From Verrucomicrobiaceae bacterium (GTDB lineage Bacteria > Verrucomicrobiota > Verrucomicrobiia > Verrucomicrobiales > Verrucomicrobiaceae), in assembly GCA_947458455.1 (NCBI GenBank), contig CANGYJ010000008.1, positions 248,001 through 312,000 on the forward strand: 64,000 nucleotides of DNA, read 5' to 3'. Each line of letters opens with the position of its first letter. Within the stretch, counting starts at the first letter, position 1. Position numbers and translations under genes: made by a program. Under the pieces are notes generated by a model. It searched no databases. It was not told the origin of the DNA and saw nothing but the letters and a program-made list of their open reading frames with translations. Below, piece by piece: positions 34,279 through 42,891 of the stretch.

Positions 34279-35580
34279 ATGAAACGACTTCTTCTCCTCT
34301 CACTCGCCTTCATCGCCACCACCCACGCCCAAACCGTGGACTACACGAAGCAGATCACTCCGCTCTTCGACACCTACTGCATCGACTGCCACAGCGCGGA
34401 CGACGCGGATGGGGAGTTCGCGTTGGACACCTTCGCGGCGCTCATGAAGGGCGGCGAGGAAGGCGCGGCCATCGTGGCGGGGAAGGCGGACGAGTCGCTG
34501 CTGGTGAAGTTTCTCGAAGGGCGCTCGGGTCGCGGTGGGAAGAATGAATTCATGCCGCCGGGCAAGCGCGAGAAGCTGAAGGCGGAAGAGATCGCGCTCA
34601 TCAAGGCATGGATCAACGCGGGTGCGAAAGGCCCGCTCGTCACGGAGGCGAAACCGATGCCCAAAGAGGTCATCACACCAAAAATCGCACCGACGGTGCC
34701 GCCGAAGCGCTCGATCCAGGCGGTGGCGTTTTCGCCGAAGGTGCAATTCGTCGCGGTGGGACGTTACGGAGAGGTGGAACTCGTCAATCCGGTCAATCAA
34801 GTCACCGTTCGGAAACTCACTGGCTTCACGGGCAAGGTGAACGCGGTCGTCTTCTCGCCCGATGGCGAAACGGTCTATGCCGCCGGTGGAGAGGCGGGCA
34901 TCGTGGGTATCGTGCGGAGCTGGAAAACGGGTGATGGCACGGCGCTACGCTCATTTGAAGGTCACACCGATGCCGCGTATGCGCTCGCGGTTTCGCCGGA
35001 TGGCAAATGGATTGCCACGGGAGCCTACGATCAAAAAATCCGCCTTTGGGACACCGCGACGGGCAAAGAGATCGCTTTGCTAAAAGGCCACAACGGCGCG
35101 GTGAACGGCCTCTCGTTCCGCCCCGATGGCAAGGTGCTCGCCAGCGCCAGCGCGGACCGCACGGTGAAGCTGTGGAGCATCCCGACAGGCCAGCGACTCG
35201 ACACGCTCTCGCAGCCGACGAAAGAGCAGACGAGCGTCGTCTTCAGTGCCGATGGGAAAACGCTCTTCGCCGCCGGTGGCGACAACCGCATCCGCGTGTG
35301 GGCGATCAGCGCCGCGGCGAAGGAAGGCACGAACAAAATCCTCACCAGCCGCTTCGCGCATGAAGGCGGCATCTTGAATCTCGCGCTCTCCGCCGATGGC
35401 AAACGGCTCGCCTCGACCGCGACGGACAAAACGCTCAAACTCTGGAACACCGCCGACCTCACCGAAAAACTCCTCCTCGAAAAACAACCCGACTGGTCCT
35501 CCGCCCTCGCCTTCACCGACAAAGCGCAACTCATCGCAGGTCGCGTCGATGGCACCTGGAGCGTGTATGAGCCTCGCTGA
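34279..35580 (+). CDS. Secreted planctomycete-type cytochrome c plus WD40 repeat protein
   Basis: 433 residues from the ATG at 34279 (signal peptide MKRLLLLSLAFIATTHAQ). N-terminal heme domain (about residues 20-125): FDTYCIDCHSADDADG with a CxxCH site, and a MPPGKREKL segment providing a possible methionine ligand, as in PSCyt1 domains. Residues 145-433 form WD40 repeats, for example SFEGHTDAAYALAVSPDGKWIATGAYDQKIRLWD and LKGHNGAVNGLSFRPDGKVLASASADRTVKLWS. It probably acts outside the cytoplasm. The next gene starts 14 bases after the stop, so the two are co-transcribed. Confidence 0.92.
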   Translation: MKRLLLLSLAFIATTHAQTVDYTKQITPLFDTYCIDCHSADDADGEFALDTFAALMKGGEEGAAIVAGKADESLLVKFLEGRSGRGGKNEFMPPGKREKLKAEEIALIKAWINAGAKGPLVTEAKPMPKEVITPKIAPTVPPKRSIQAVAFSPKVQFVAVGRYGEVELVNPVNQVTVRKLTGFTGKVNAVVFSPDGETVYAAGGEAGIVGIVRSWKTGDGTALRSFEGHTDAAYALAVSPDGKWIATGAYDQKIRLWDTATGKEIALLKGHNGAVNGLSFRPDGKVLASASADRTVKLWSIPTGQRLDTLSQPTKEQTSVVFSADGKTLFAAGGDNRIRVWAISAAAKEGTNKILTSRFAHEGGILNLALSADGKRLASTATDKTLKLWNTADLTEKLLLEKQPDWSSALAFTDKAQLIAGRVDGTWSVYEPR

Positions 35581-35593
35581 ACCTTTGACTGCC

Positions 35594-38014
35594 ATGAAAT
35601 CCCTCTTTCCCGTTCTTGTCCTCCTGCTCGGCCTTTCGTCCGCTGAGGCTCAAAAGGCCCCCAAACCCAAAAAAGCCGACGCAGTCGCCAAAATGGCCAC
35701 AAAGTCCGCCAAACCGACGCTCACGAGCGTTTCGCCGCGTGGGCTGCATCTCGGTGCGGAGCAGGTTTTCAGCCTCGCGGGCAAAGATTTGGCCGGTGCG
35801 ACTGTTTTGACCTCACACAAGGATTTGAAGCCCGTCATCGATGCGGCGGCGAGCACGGCCACGAAGCTCGTTTTCAAGCTCCAATCACCCGCAACGCTCG
35901 GTCGCAGCAGTCACGACGTTTGGGTGAAAACGGCGGGCGGCGAGTCAGCCAAGCTCAAACTCTATGCCGACGATCTCGCGCCCATCACCACCACGGCGGC
36001 GGATTTCAAAAACGGCCCGGTGCAGATCGCCCAGCTCCCCGCGAGCGTGTGGGGCACGCTCACCGAGACGGGCCAGCATGACGCCTATCGTTTCACCGCA
36101 AAGGCAGGCGAGGAACTCGTGCTCGATCTCGCCGTGGCGCAGGTCGGCAGCGCGGCAAAATCGCCCACGCTCGAAATCGTGGATGCGAACCGCAACGTGC
36201 TCGTCGTGAATCGCGGCCTCGACAGCGGCAGCGATCCCTTCCTCGCGTGGAAAGCGCCTGCGGATGGCGATTACCACGTCCTCGTCAGCAACACGACGAT
36301 GGATGGCAGTGACGGTCATGCGTATCGCCTCACCATCGGTGCTTTGCCGTATGTCACCGCTTGGACGCCGCTCACCGCGCAGCTTGTTCAAGAGACGAAA
36401 GTCACGCTCATCGGCCATCACCTCGGCGACAAGGCCACGGTGACGATGAAAGCGGACAAGGAAGGCATGGCAAACGTACCACTCGATGCCAAAGCGCTGC
36501 GTTTTCGCACGATGCCCTCGTTGCGCGTGAGTGCGCTGGCGCAGGTCAGCGAGGTGGAGGGGAATGATGACCTCGCGAAGGCGCAGGTGGTGATTTTGCC
36601 GGTGAATGTGAGCGCAGCGCTTCGTAGAACGAGTTTTCCAACTCGTTCAGGTTTCGGCACGGCGGGGAACGAGTTGGAAAACTCGTTCTACGACACCGAT
36701 CACTTCGCCTTCGATGCCAAAAAAGGCCAAACGTGGATCATCGAGGCCACCGCCGCTCAAGCCGGCTCGCCCGCCGATACGAAGCTCGAAGTCCTCCACA
36801 CCGATGGCAAACCCGTCGCCCGTTTGCTCATGCAGGCCGTGCGCGACAGCTACAACAACTTCCGCAGCGTCGATGCCAACAACCCGGACATCCGCCTACA
36901 AAATTGGGAGGAGATGGAGCTCAATGAGTATGTCTGGTTCAACGGCGATGTGATGAAGATCATCCGCATGCCACGCGGGCCGGACGGCGGCTGCTTCTTC
37001 TACATCAACGATGGCAAACGCCGCGCTTACTTCGACACCAGCGCCACCTCGCACTCGCTCGACGAGCCCTGCTACGTCGTGCAGCCCTATCCGCTCGGCA
37101 GCAGCATCGCCGCGAATGGCCTTCCCATTTTCACCGTGAACTATCAAAACGACGACAGCGGCGACCGTAAAATCGGCCGCGACTCGCGCCTGACCTTCAC
37201 CGCGCCTGCCGATGGCCGTTTCGTCGTCAAAGTCACCGACACGCGCGGCTGGGGCGGCGAGCGCTTTGTCTATTCACTCGCCATCCGCGAGCCGAAGCCC
37301 GACTTCAGCGTCAAACTCGCCGGCATGAATCCCACCGTGATGCCCGGAGCCTCCGTGGGCTTCTCCTTCCGCGCCGAGCGCACGGACAATTTCGACGATC
37401 CCATCCAGATCGACATCACCGGCCTGCCACCGGGTTTTTTCGCCTCCTCGCCTCTCCTTATTGAAGCCGGTCACGATTTGATCAGCGGCTCACTCCGCGC
37501 CGCACCCGATGCCAAAGCGGAGGCGGATTGGAGCAAGCTCAAGATCACCGCGAAGGGCAAAGGCATCACGCACGACGCCGGAACCTTCGGCAAGGTCACG
37601 CTAGGTGCCACGCCGAAGTTCATCATCGTCATGGAGCCCGACAACGGCGGCAGAGCCGTCATGCGTGAGATCAAAGACGAGACCCAGCCGCTCGAAATCA
37701 CCCTCGTCCCCGGCCAGACCGTCAAAGCCTGGATACGCGCCGTCCGCCAGGGCAACGACGGCCTCATCAACCTCGACGTGCACGGCCTTCCGCACGGCGT
37801 CATCATCGATGACATCGGCCTCAACGGCGTGCAGATCCGCGAGAAGGAAAACGAGCGCCCCATCTTCATCCGCGCCGCGAACTGGGTGAAGGACCAAGAG
37901 AAACTCATCCACGCCGCCCTCAGCTCCGCCCGCAACGAGCACGACAGCGCCGCCCTTCAAACGAGCTTCCCGATCCTCATGAAGATCCGCAAGCCCGGCG
38001 TCGCGGCGAGGTGA
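35594..38014 (+). CDS. Secreted PPC-domain protein with in-frame palindromic insertion
   Basis: 806 residues from the ATG at 35594 (signal peptide MKSLFPVLVLLLGLSSAEAQ). Bacterial Ig-like TIG segment near residues 45-115 (LTSVSPRGLHLGAEQVFSLAGKDL), then pre-peptidase C-terminal (PPC) domains, recognisable by GTLTETGQHDAYRFTAKAGEELVLDL and ADGDYHVLVSNT, and again after residue 365 (DTDHFAFDAKKGQTWIIEATAAQ) and near 530 (TFTAPADGRFVVKVTD). At residues about 343-366 a palindromic DNA element adds RRTSFPTRSGFGTAGNELEN between two segments that read as one PPC domain. Such proteins often follow a heme/WD40 gene in PVC bacteria; the role is unknown. Confidence 0.88.
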   Translation: MKSLFPVLVLLLGLSSAEAQKAPKPKKADAVAKMATKSAKPTLTSVSPRGLHLGAEQVFSLAGKDLAGATVLTSHKDLKPVIDAAASTATKLVFKLQSPATLGRSSHDVWVKTAGGESAKLKLYADDLAPITTTAADFKNGPVQIAQLPASVWGTLTETGQHDAYRFTAKAGEELVLDLAVAQVGSAAKSPTLEIVDANRNVLVVNRGLDSGSDPFLAWKAPADGDYHVLVSNTTMDGSDGHAYRLTIGALPYVTAWTPLTAQLVQETKVTLIGHHLGDKATVTMKADKEGMANVPLDAKALRFRTMPSLRVSALAQVSEVEGNDDLAKAQVVILPVNVSAALRRTSFPTRSGFGTAGNELENSFYDTDHFAFDAKKGQTWIIEATAAQAGSPADTKLEVLHTDGKPVARLLMQAVRDSYNNFRSVDANNPDIRLQNWEEMELNEYVWFNGDVMKIIRMPRGPDGGCFFYINDGKRRAYFDTSATSHSLDEPCYVVQPYPLGSSIAANGLPIFTVNYQNDDSGDRKIGRDSRLTFTAPADGRFVVKVTDTRGWGGERFVYSLAIREPKPDFSVKLAGMNPTVMPGASVGFSFRAERTDNFDDPIQIDITGLPPGFFASSPLLIEAGHDLISGSLRAAPDAKAEADWSKLKITAKGKGITHDAGTFGKVTLGATPKFIIVMEPDNGGRAVMREIKDETQPLEITLVPGQTVKAWIRAVRQGNDGLINLDVHGLPHGVIIDDIGLNGVQIREKENERPIFIRAANWVKDQEKLIHAALSSARNEHDSAALQTSFPILMKIRKPGVAAR
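36624..36691. repeat. GTAG/CTAC palindromic element inside the PPC-domain gene
   Basis: 68 bases from GTAG (36624) to CTAC (36691). The outer 25-base arms are perfect inverted repeats, each being a hairpin built on AACGAG...CTCGTT. The reading frame stays open through it and the protein resumes family similarity on both sides. The same arm words occur at 54152 and 58127. Confidence 0.9.
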
Positions 38015-38031
38015 TGTCCGAAGATCGCGAA

Positions 38032-38119
38032 GCGTTTTGGAGTGCGCCGGGCATCCGGCGCTTTCGTGGGTCGGGCGACGCTCGAAAAGCTCCAGAGGGC
38101 TGGGAGCACTCCAGGAGGC
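38032..38119. repeat. Palindromic element, GCGTCCTGGAGTGC family, copy 2 (inverted)
   Basis: Reverse-complement relative of the element at 34156: it shares the CTCCAG-CCCT-CTGGAG type hairpin (here with one extra base), the AGCTTTTCG stretch, CGAAAGCGCCGGA and the CGGCGCACTCCA end. The two copies flank the heme/WD40 and PPC genes in opposite orientation. After it, bases 38120-38251 show no gene. Confidence 0.85.
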
Positions 38120-38251
38120 TGCAGCGAGAGAGGGCGTCCCATGTAAGTGCGTGTTCGCCTAACTCGATGATTCAGGTGGCGGCCATTTGCGTAGGAGGGG
38201 ATTGCTTTGCCGAGCTGCGACATAATTGAAGCCAGACCCACGTTTGTTCTT

Positions 38252-38959
38252 ATGATGAGACTCCTGCTCACGCTTCTTCTTTTGACCTCCCCAGCTTTCG
38301 CGGAGGACACACTGGCCTTCAAAGATCTTTTCAATGGCAAGGATCTGAGTGGCTGGGTGGATGTGAATACATCCAAAGAGACCTGGAGCGTCAAAGACGG
38401 TCTGCTGGTTTGCAGTGGGTTGCCGATCGGTGTGATGCGGAGCGAGCGGCAGTATGAAAACTTTGTCCTGCACATTGAGTGGCGGCACATGAAGCCCGGT
38501 GGGAACAGCGGCGTGTTTTTGTGGAGCGATGCCACACCTGCGCCGGATAAGCAGCTTCCGAAAGGCCTCGAAGTGCAGATGCTAGAGCTGCAATGGCCCG
38601 CTCTGCATCCGACGAAAGACGGCCAGCCCAATCATCCTGGCTATGTGAGCGGTGAACTCTTCGGCGCGAATGGCCTGGAAATCATCCCGGAGAATCCACG
38701 AGGCAAACGAAGCATGTCGTTTGAGTTTCGCTGCAAAGGAGCGGGTGAATGGAATACCTACGATGTGGTGGCGGTGGATGGCGTGGTTAAGCTGAGCATC
38801 AACGGCAAGTTCGTGAATGGCGTTAGCCAGTCCACCGTGCGCAAAGGCTACCTCTGCCTCGAATCCGAAGGCAGTGAGATTCATTTCCGCCATATCCGTC
38901 TGCTGGAGTTGCCGCCAGGTCGCAGCACACCGGAGCAGACGGCACCGATGCTGAAGTGA
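38252..38959 (+). CDS. Secreted DUF1080 (3-keto-disaccharide hydrolase-like) protein
   Basis: 235 residues from the ATG at 38252; an ATG follows directly at 38255. Signal peptide [18 protein letters not shown]. The DUF1080 jelly roll is clear: [57 protein letters not shown], and [25 protein letters not shown]. Some members of this family hydrolyse 3-keto-glucosides; others bind glycans. A convergent BNR-type gene ends six bases away. Confidence 0.92.
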   Translation: MMRLLLTLLLLTSPAFAEDTLAFKDLFNGKDLSGWVDVNTSKETWSVKDGLLVCSGLPIGVMRSERQYENFVLHIEWRHMKPGGNSGVFLWSDATPAPDKQLPKGLEVQMLELQWPALHPTKDGQPNHPGYVSGELFGANGLEIIPENPRGKRSMSFEFRCKGAGEWNTYDVVAVDGVVKLSINGKFVNGVSQSTVRKGYLCLESEGSEIHFRHIRLLELPPGRSTPEQTAPMLK

Positions 38960-38965
38960 GATGCC

Positions 38966-40171
38966 TTAGGGCTTCGGTTTCAGAAAAAGCACCTCCGCAC
39001 GCTCGATCCAGCCTTTGCGCAGGTCCATGCGAAACCAGCCGTCGCTATTCATGCGATTGATGCGGCAGCCGCTACGAGCGCCGAACTCCTTCAAATCATA
39101 CTGCGCCCATGTTTTGCCGCCATCCGGTGACCAGATGATGCCGCAGCCATAAGGGGAGGCCGGGGCGCAGTGCGTGGCGAGGAAGACGCCGTCCTCATGG
39201 AGCATGTTGGCCGATTCGTAACCCGGATTGAAGAGCATCGTGTGCTTCGAGGTATCCGTGATGTCTTTTGGATCACTCACAAAGATGCCGCGATCATAGC
39301 GGTTGGCGATGGCGAGGCCATTCGCATCGGCGATCCAGTGGCATTTGCCATCAATGAAATTCAACCCACCGCATTTGAAGCGCGAATTTGAGTTCACGCT
39401 GATAACGAGCTTCCAATCCCACTGATCCGCCGCGGCGTCGTAGGTGCCGCGAATCCAATGAACCTCGTTGCCATCGCCGCGATCAATATCGCCGGTGACG
39501 GCATAGAAGGCGTTTTCAGCCGGGTTGTAGGTTACGTTGTGGATGTGACGGGCGATGAGCTTGTTTTCGGGATCGCCAAGCAGTGGTGCATCTTTTTGCT
39601 GGAACTTCGGATTCTGGCCGAAGGCATACGCCAGCTTCACCGTCGCACCGCTGTCGGTGGAATAATAAATGTTCACCGGCACGGCACCGCCGAGCACGTT
39701 GCAGTAGTTTCCCCAGACGACTATTTCCTTTCCGCCGACTTCGAAGCAGTGCTCACCATCGAGTGAATGAAAGTACCATCCTGGCTGGTCCGCCTTCACG
39801 GGCGTGTGAGGCAGGTAATCGCTGCCACCCGAACGCTTCACGATGATCTCGCGGTGTGATTTGAGATTGTCCGTGCTGAGGAAAAGCCGCTCGCGGGTGG
39901 CGAAGAGCACGTTTCCGTTCTTCAAGAGCACGCTGAAGGTGATGTTTTGTGCCTCCGGGAACTCCGCCACATGCGGCCAAGTTTTGCCGCAATCATCTGA
40001 AAGCATGATTTGCGTGCCTTTGAAGGCAACCATGCGGCTTCCGCGCTGGGTATCGATGTAGGGTTCCTCCGCCGAGGGCATGCGATAATAAAAATGCTCC
40101 GTCTCACCCTCTGTGAGGGCTGACGCGAGGGTGGAGGCGAAGGAGAAAAGAGCGAGGAGAAGCGGCTTCAT
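38966..40171 (-). CDS. Secreted BNR/sialidase-like beta-propeller protein
   Basis: 401 residues from the ATG at 40171 (signal peptide MKPLLLALFSFASTLASA). Asp-box-like motifs: LSDDCGKTWPHV near the start, YSTDSGATV in the middle and WSPDGGKTWAQYD near the end. These mark a sialidase-type propeller, but sialidase catalytic residues cannot be assigned with confidence. A 298-base stretch with a deacetylase fragment separates it from the next operon. Probably exported and glycan-related. Confidence 0.83.
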   Translation of the reverse strand: MKPLLLALFSFASTLASALTEGETEHFYYRMPSAEEPYIDTQRGSRMVAFKGTQIMLSDDCGKTWPHVAEFPEAQNITFSVLLKNGNVLFATRERLFLSTDNLKSHREIIVKRSGGSDYLPHTPVKADQPGWYFHSLDGEHCFEVGGKEIVVWGNYCNVLGGAVPVNIYYSTDSGATVKLAYAFGQNPKFQQKDAPLLGDPENKLIARHIHNVTYNPAENAFYAVTGDIDRGDGNEVHWIRGTYDAAADQWDWKLVISVNSNSRFKCGGLNFIDGKCHWIADANGLAIANRYDRGIFVSDPKDITDTSKHTMLFNPGYESANMLHEDGVFLATHCAPASPYGCGIIWSPDGGKTWAQYDLKEFGARSGCRINRMNSDGWFRMDLRKGWIERAEVLFLKPKP

Positions 40172-40248
40172 GGCATAGCGAACTACGGACGACGAAGCGG
40201 CAACCATTCACCACCGCCCTGCTTCAGAATTTCAAGCGGCGGCTAAGC

Positions 40249-40434
40249 TCAGGATGGAGCCGCGAATGTCTTCGGCATCTGCTTCGTCAGACCCGCGTGC
40301 TTTCGCGTATGATTGCCGATCTCAAACCCATCCACATGCAGCGCCTGGATCTGCTCCCAGATCATGTAGTTCTTTTGGAACGCTGACATTTGCTGGCCCC
40401 CATTTCTGTCAGCCAAAACCAAACTGCTTCCCAT
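40249..40434 (-). pseudogene. Fragment of a polysaccharide deacetylase gene
   Basis: The 61-codon minus frame reads YMIWEQIQALHVDGFEIG then NHTRKHAGLTKQMPK, the second metal-site motif (H-x3-H) of NodB-type polysaccharide deacetylases. The catalytic aspartates upstream and the rest of the barrel are absent, and no neighbouring frame supplies them. It looks like a deletion remnant between the BNR gene and the sulfatase operon. Confidence 0.65.
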
Positions 40435-40469
40435 TGAGCGATTTAAGTGAAGCCAGACGTTAAAACGAC

Positions 40470-41339
40470 ATCAAAGCCACCTTTCTCCTCGCTACCCTTT
40501 GCCTCACCGCACTCATCACCCGCGCGGATGATTTGCAGCCGCCGATCACCGTCGGGCAGCGAGTCGCCACCTGCGGTCACAGCTTCCATGTCTTCACCTA
40601 TCGACAGGTCGAACAGATCGCGACTTCGGCGGGCTTGAAGCATCAATTGGCGGGCCTTTCGAGCATCGGCGGGTCCACAGTGCAGAAGCATTGGGACGTG
40701 CCGGAGGAGAAAAGCGCGGTGAAACAGGTGCTCAAGGCCGGAAAGGCCGATGTGCTCACGCTTTCGCCCATCTGGCTGCCGGACGAGGCCATCGAGCAGT
40801 TCGTGAAGCTTGGCATCGAGCACAACCCGACGCTGCGCATCAGCGTGCAGGAATACTGGATGCCAAATGACGAGTATGAGCCCGTCTATCCGCTCCAGAC
40901 CAAGAAGAAGGTCGATCACAACGCCACCGATCTCGCCAAGCTCCGCGATGCCACGCTGCGCTACGCCAAGGACATCGAAGACTACGCTAAAGGCATCAAC
41001 CAACGCCTTGGCAAAGACGCCGTGCTCATCGTGCCCGTCGGCATGGCGGCGGTGGCGCTGCGTGAAAAGATCGTCAAAGGCGAAGCCCCCGGCCTCAAAG
41101 CCCAAGCCGACCTCTTCCGCGACACCTGGGGCCACGCCAATCCTCCGCTGCAAATCCTCGCCAGCTACTGCCACTACGCCGTCATCTATCGACAAAGCCC
41201 CTTCGGTCTGCCTGTGCCACAAGCCTTCAAACTGCTTAAAGAAATGGGCGATGACGACCAAGCCAAGCTCAACACCCTGCTCCAGCAAATCGCCTGGGAC
41301 ACCGTGAGCACCCACCCAATGAGCGGGATCAACAAGTAA
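40470..41339 (+). CDS. Secreted SGNH-like protein with a non-standard (ATC) start, first gene of the sulfatase operon
   Basis: About 290 residues if read from 40470. No ATG or GTG fits: the frame after the stop at 40461 begins AAC GAC ATC AAA and then encodes a perfect signal peptide (KATFLLATLCLTALITRADD). The first standard start, TTG at 40533, would remove the whole leader. Likely an ATG to ATC change at 40470 or a sequencing error. Mature part: VATCGHSFHVFTYRQ (GHS serine site), LAGLSSIGGSTVQKHW, then LTLSPIWLPDEAIEQFV and ILASYCHYAVIYRQSP. It resembles SGNH-type hydrolases of PVC bacteria. The sulfatase start is 11 bases downstream. Confidence 0.7.
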   Translation: MKATFLLATLCLTALITRADDLQPPITVGQRVATCGHSFHVFTYRQVEQIATSAGLKHQLAGLSSIGGSTVQKHWDVPEEKSAVKQVLKAGKADVLTLSPIWLPDEAIEQFVKLGIEHNPTLRISVQEYWMPNDEYEPVYPLQTKKKVDHNATDLAKLRDATLRYAKDIEDYAKGINQRLGKDAVLIVPVGMAAVALREKIVKGEAPGLKAQADLFRDTWGHANPPLQILASYCHYAVIYRQSPFGLPVPQAFKLLKEMGDDDQAKLNTLLQQIAWDTVSTHPMSGINK

Positions 41340-41350
41340 CGCACCATCCC

Positions 41351-42889
41351 ATGAAACGACTCCTTCTCTTCCTCACCCTCTCTTCTTCGCTCTTCGCAGC
41401 GCAGCCGAACATCGTCATCATCCTCGCGGATGACCTTGGATACGGCGACATGCACGCGAACAACCCGGAGCGCTCCAAAATCCCCACACCGAACATGGAT
41501 CGACTGGCCGCCGAGGGCATGCGGTTCACGGATGGGCATTCGAGTTCCGGCTGCTGCTCGCCTTCGCGCTACACGCTGCTCACGGGGCGTTATCATTGGC
41601 GGACGACGCTTCAAGCTGGGATTGTTGGCGAGTGGGGGAAGCCGCTCATCGCACCGGATCGCCTGACGATTGGCAAGCTGACGCAGCAGCATGGCTACCA
41701 CACGGCCTGCATCGGCAAATGGCATCTCGGCAGCGATTGGCCAATCACACCGGAGCAAAAGAAACACTTCAGCGGCTTCGGTGGCAAAGCGGGTGGCGGT
41801 GGTGAGGTTTCGACGGCGATCACCGACGCGCATCGCGAGACGTGGAAGGCGGTGTTTTCGCAGCGCATCCCCGGTGGTCCGAAGGAACGCGGCTTTAACG
41901 AGTATTTCGGCACCGACGTGCCGAACTGGCCACCGTATTGCTTCATTGACGGTGATCGAACCGTGGGCATTCCGAGCGAGCTGCTGCCGACGTCAAAGCT
42001 CGTAAAAAACCAAGCCAGCAAGCAAGGCCCTGCGCTGCCAGGTTGGCAGTTGGAGGGCATCTTGCCTGCGTTGGCGGATCGGGCGGAAAAGTTCATCAAG
42101 GTGCAGTCGGAAGCGAAGAAGCCCTTTTTGCTCTACCTGCCGCTCACCTCGCCGCATACGCCGTTGGCCGTGAATCCCGAGTGGAAGGGCAAAAGTGGCC
42201 TGAACAACGACTTCGCCGATTTGGTGATGGAGACGGATCACGTGCTCGGTCGCGTGCTCGATGCGCTGAAGGCCAGCGGCGTTGAAAACGAGACCTTCGT
42301 GCTTTTCACCAGCGACAACGGCTGCGCTTCCTACATCGGCGTGAAGGAGATGGAAAAGCAGGGCCACTATCCCAGTGGGCCGCTGCGCGACTACAAGACC
42401 TCCGTTTATGAAGGCGGGCATCGCGTGCCCTTTGTGGTGAAATGGCCCGGCGTCGTCAAAGCAGGCAGCGTTTGTAAACAGCTCGTGCTGCAAGCCGACA
42501 CTCTCGCCACGCTCGCCGAGATCCTCGGCACGACGCTGCCGGAGACTGCAGGCGAGGACAGCTTCAGCCTGATGCCTCTGCTCAAAGGCGAAGATCGCCC
42601 CATCCGCACGAACGCCGTGAACACGGCCTGCGGCGGCACGCCCAGCTACCGCGAAAGCGCTTGGAAATACGTCGCCGCAGCCAAGCCCGAACTCTACAAC
42701 CTCGATGAAGATCTCGCCGAGTCGATGAACGTGGCCCCGCTGCATCCCGACCGCGTCAAAGCGATGCAGGCCGCCTTTGAAAAACTCATCCGTGCCGGCC
42801 GCAGCACGCCTGGAGCCCCGCAAAAGAACGACATCAAGGTCGTGCGTTACCCCAAAGCCACCGCACCCGCCAAAGCGAAGAAGAAATAG
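41351..42889 (+). CDS. Secreted sulfatase (operon sulfatase 1)
   Basis: 512 residues with a Sec signal peptide (MKRLLLFLTLSSSLFAAQ). Arylsulfatase-type features: PNIVIILADDLGYGD metal site, C69-S-P-S-R with the formylglycine cysteine in CCSPSRYTLLTGRY, GKWHLGSDW, and FTSDNGC late metal ligand. The C-x-P-S-R site is canonical, so activation needs a formylglycine-generating enzyme, not seen in this window. Likely removes sulfate esters from a polysaccharide outside the cytoplasm. Two bases separate it from the next gene. Confidence 0.95.
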   Translation: MKRLLLFLTLSSSLFAAQPNIVIILADDLGYGDMHANNPERSKIPTPNMDRLAAEGMRFTDGHSSSGCCSPSRYTLLTGRYHWRTTLQAGIVGEWGKPLIAPDRLTIGKLTQQHGYHTACIGKWHLGSDWPITPEQKKHFSGFGGKAGGGGEVSTAITDAHRETWKAVFSQRIPGGPKERGFNEYFGTDVPNWPPYCFIDGDRTVGIPSELLPTSKLVKNQASKQGPALPGWQLEGILPALADRAEKFIKVQSEAKKPFLLYLPLTSPHTPLAVNPEWKGKSGLNNDFADLVMETDHVLGRVLDALKASGVENETFVLFTSDNGCASYIGVKEMEKQGHYPSGPLRDYKTSVYEGGHRVPFVVKWPGVVKAGSVCKQLVLQADTLATLAEILGTTLPETAGEDSFSLMPLLKGEDRPIRTNAVNTACGGTPSYRESAWKYVAAAKPELYNLDEDLAESMNVAPLHPDRVKAMQAAFEKLIRAGRSTPGAPQKNDIKVVRYPKATAPAKAKKK

Positions 42890-42891
42890 AT

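Noticed and set aside
34082-34282. Short plus frame with ATGA overlap after the membrane-protein gene
   Set aside because: Most of it is translated from the palindromic element at 34156; the 24 codons before it show no family.
34156-38119. Composite transposon bounded by inverted repeats
   Set aside because: No transposase or target duplication was seen; the repeats are two dispersed palindromic elements.
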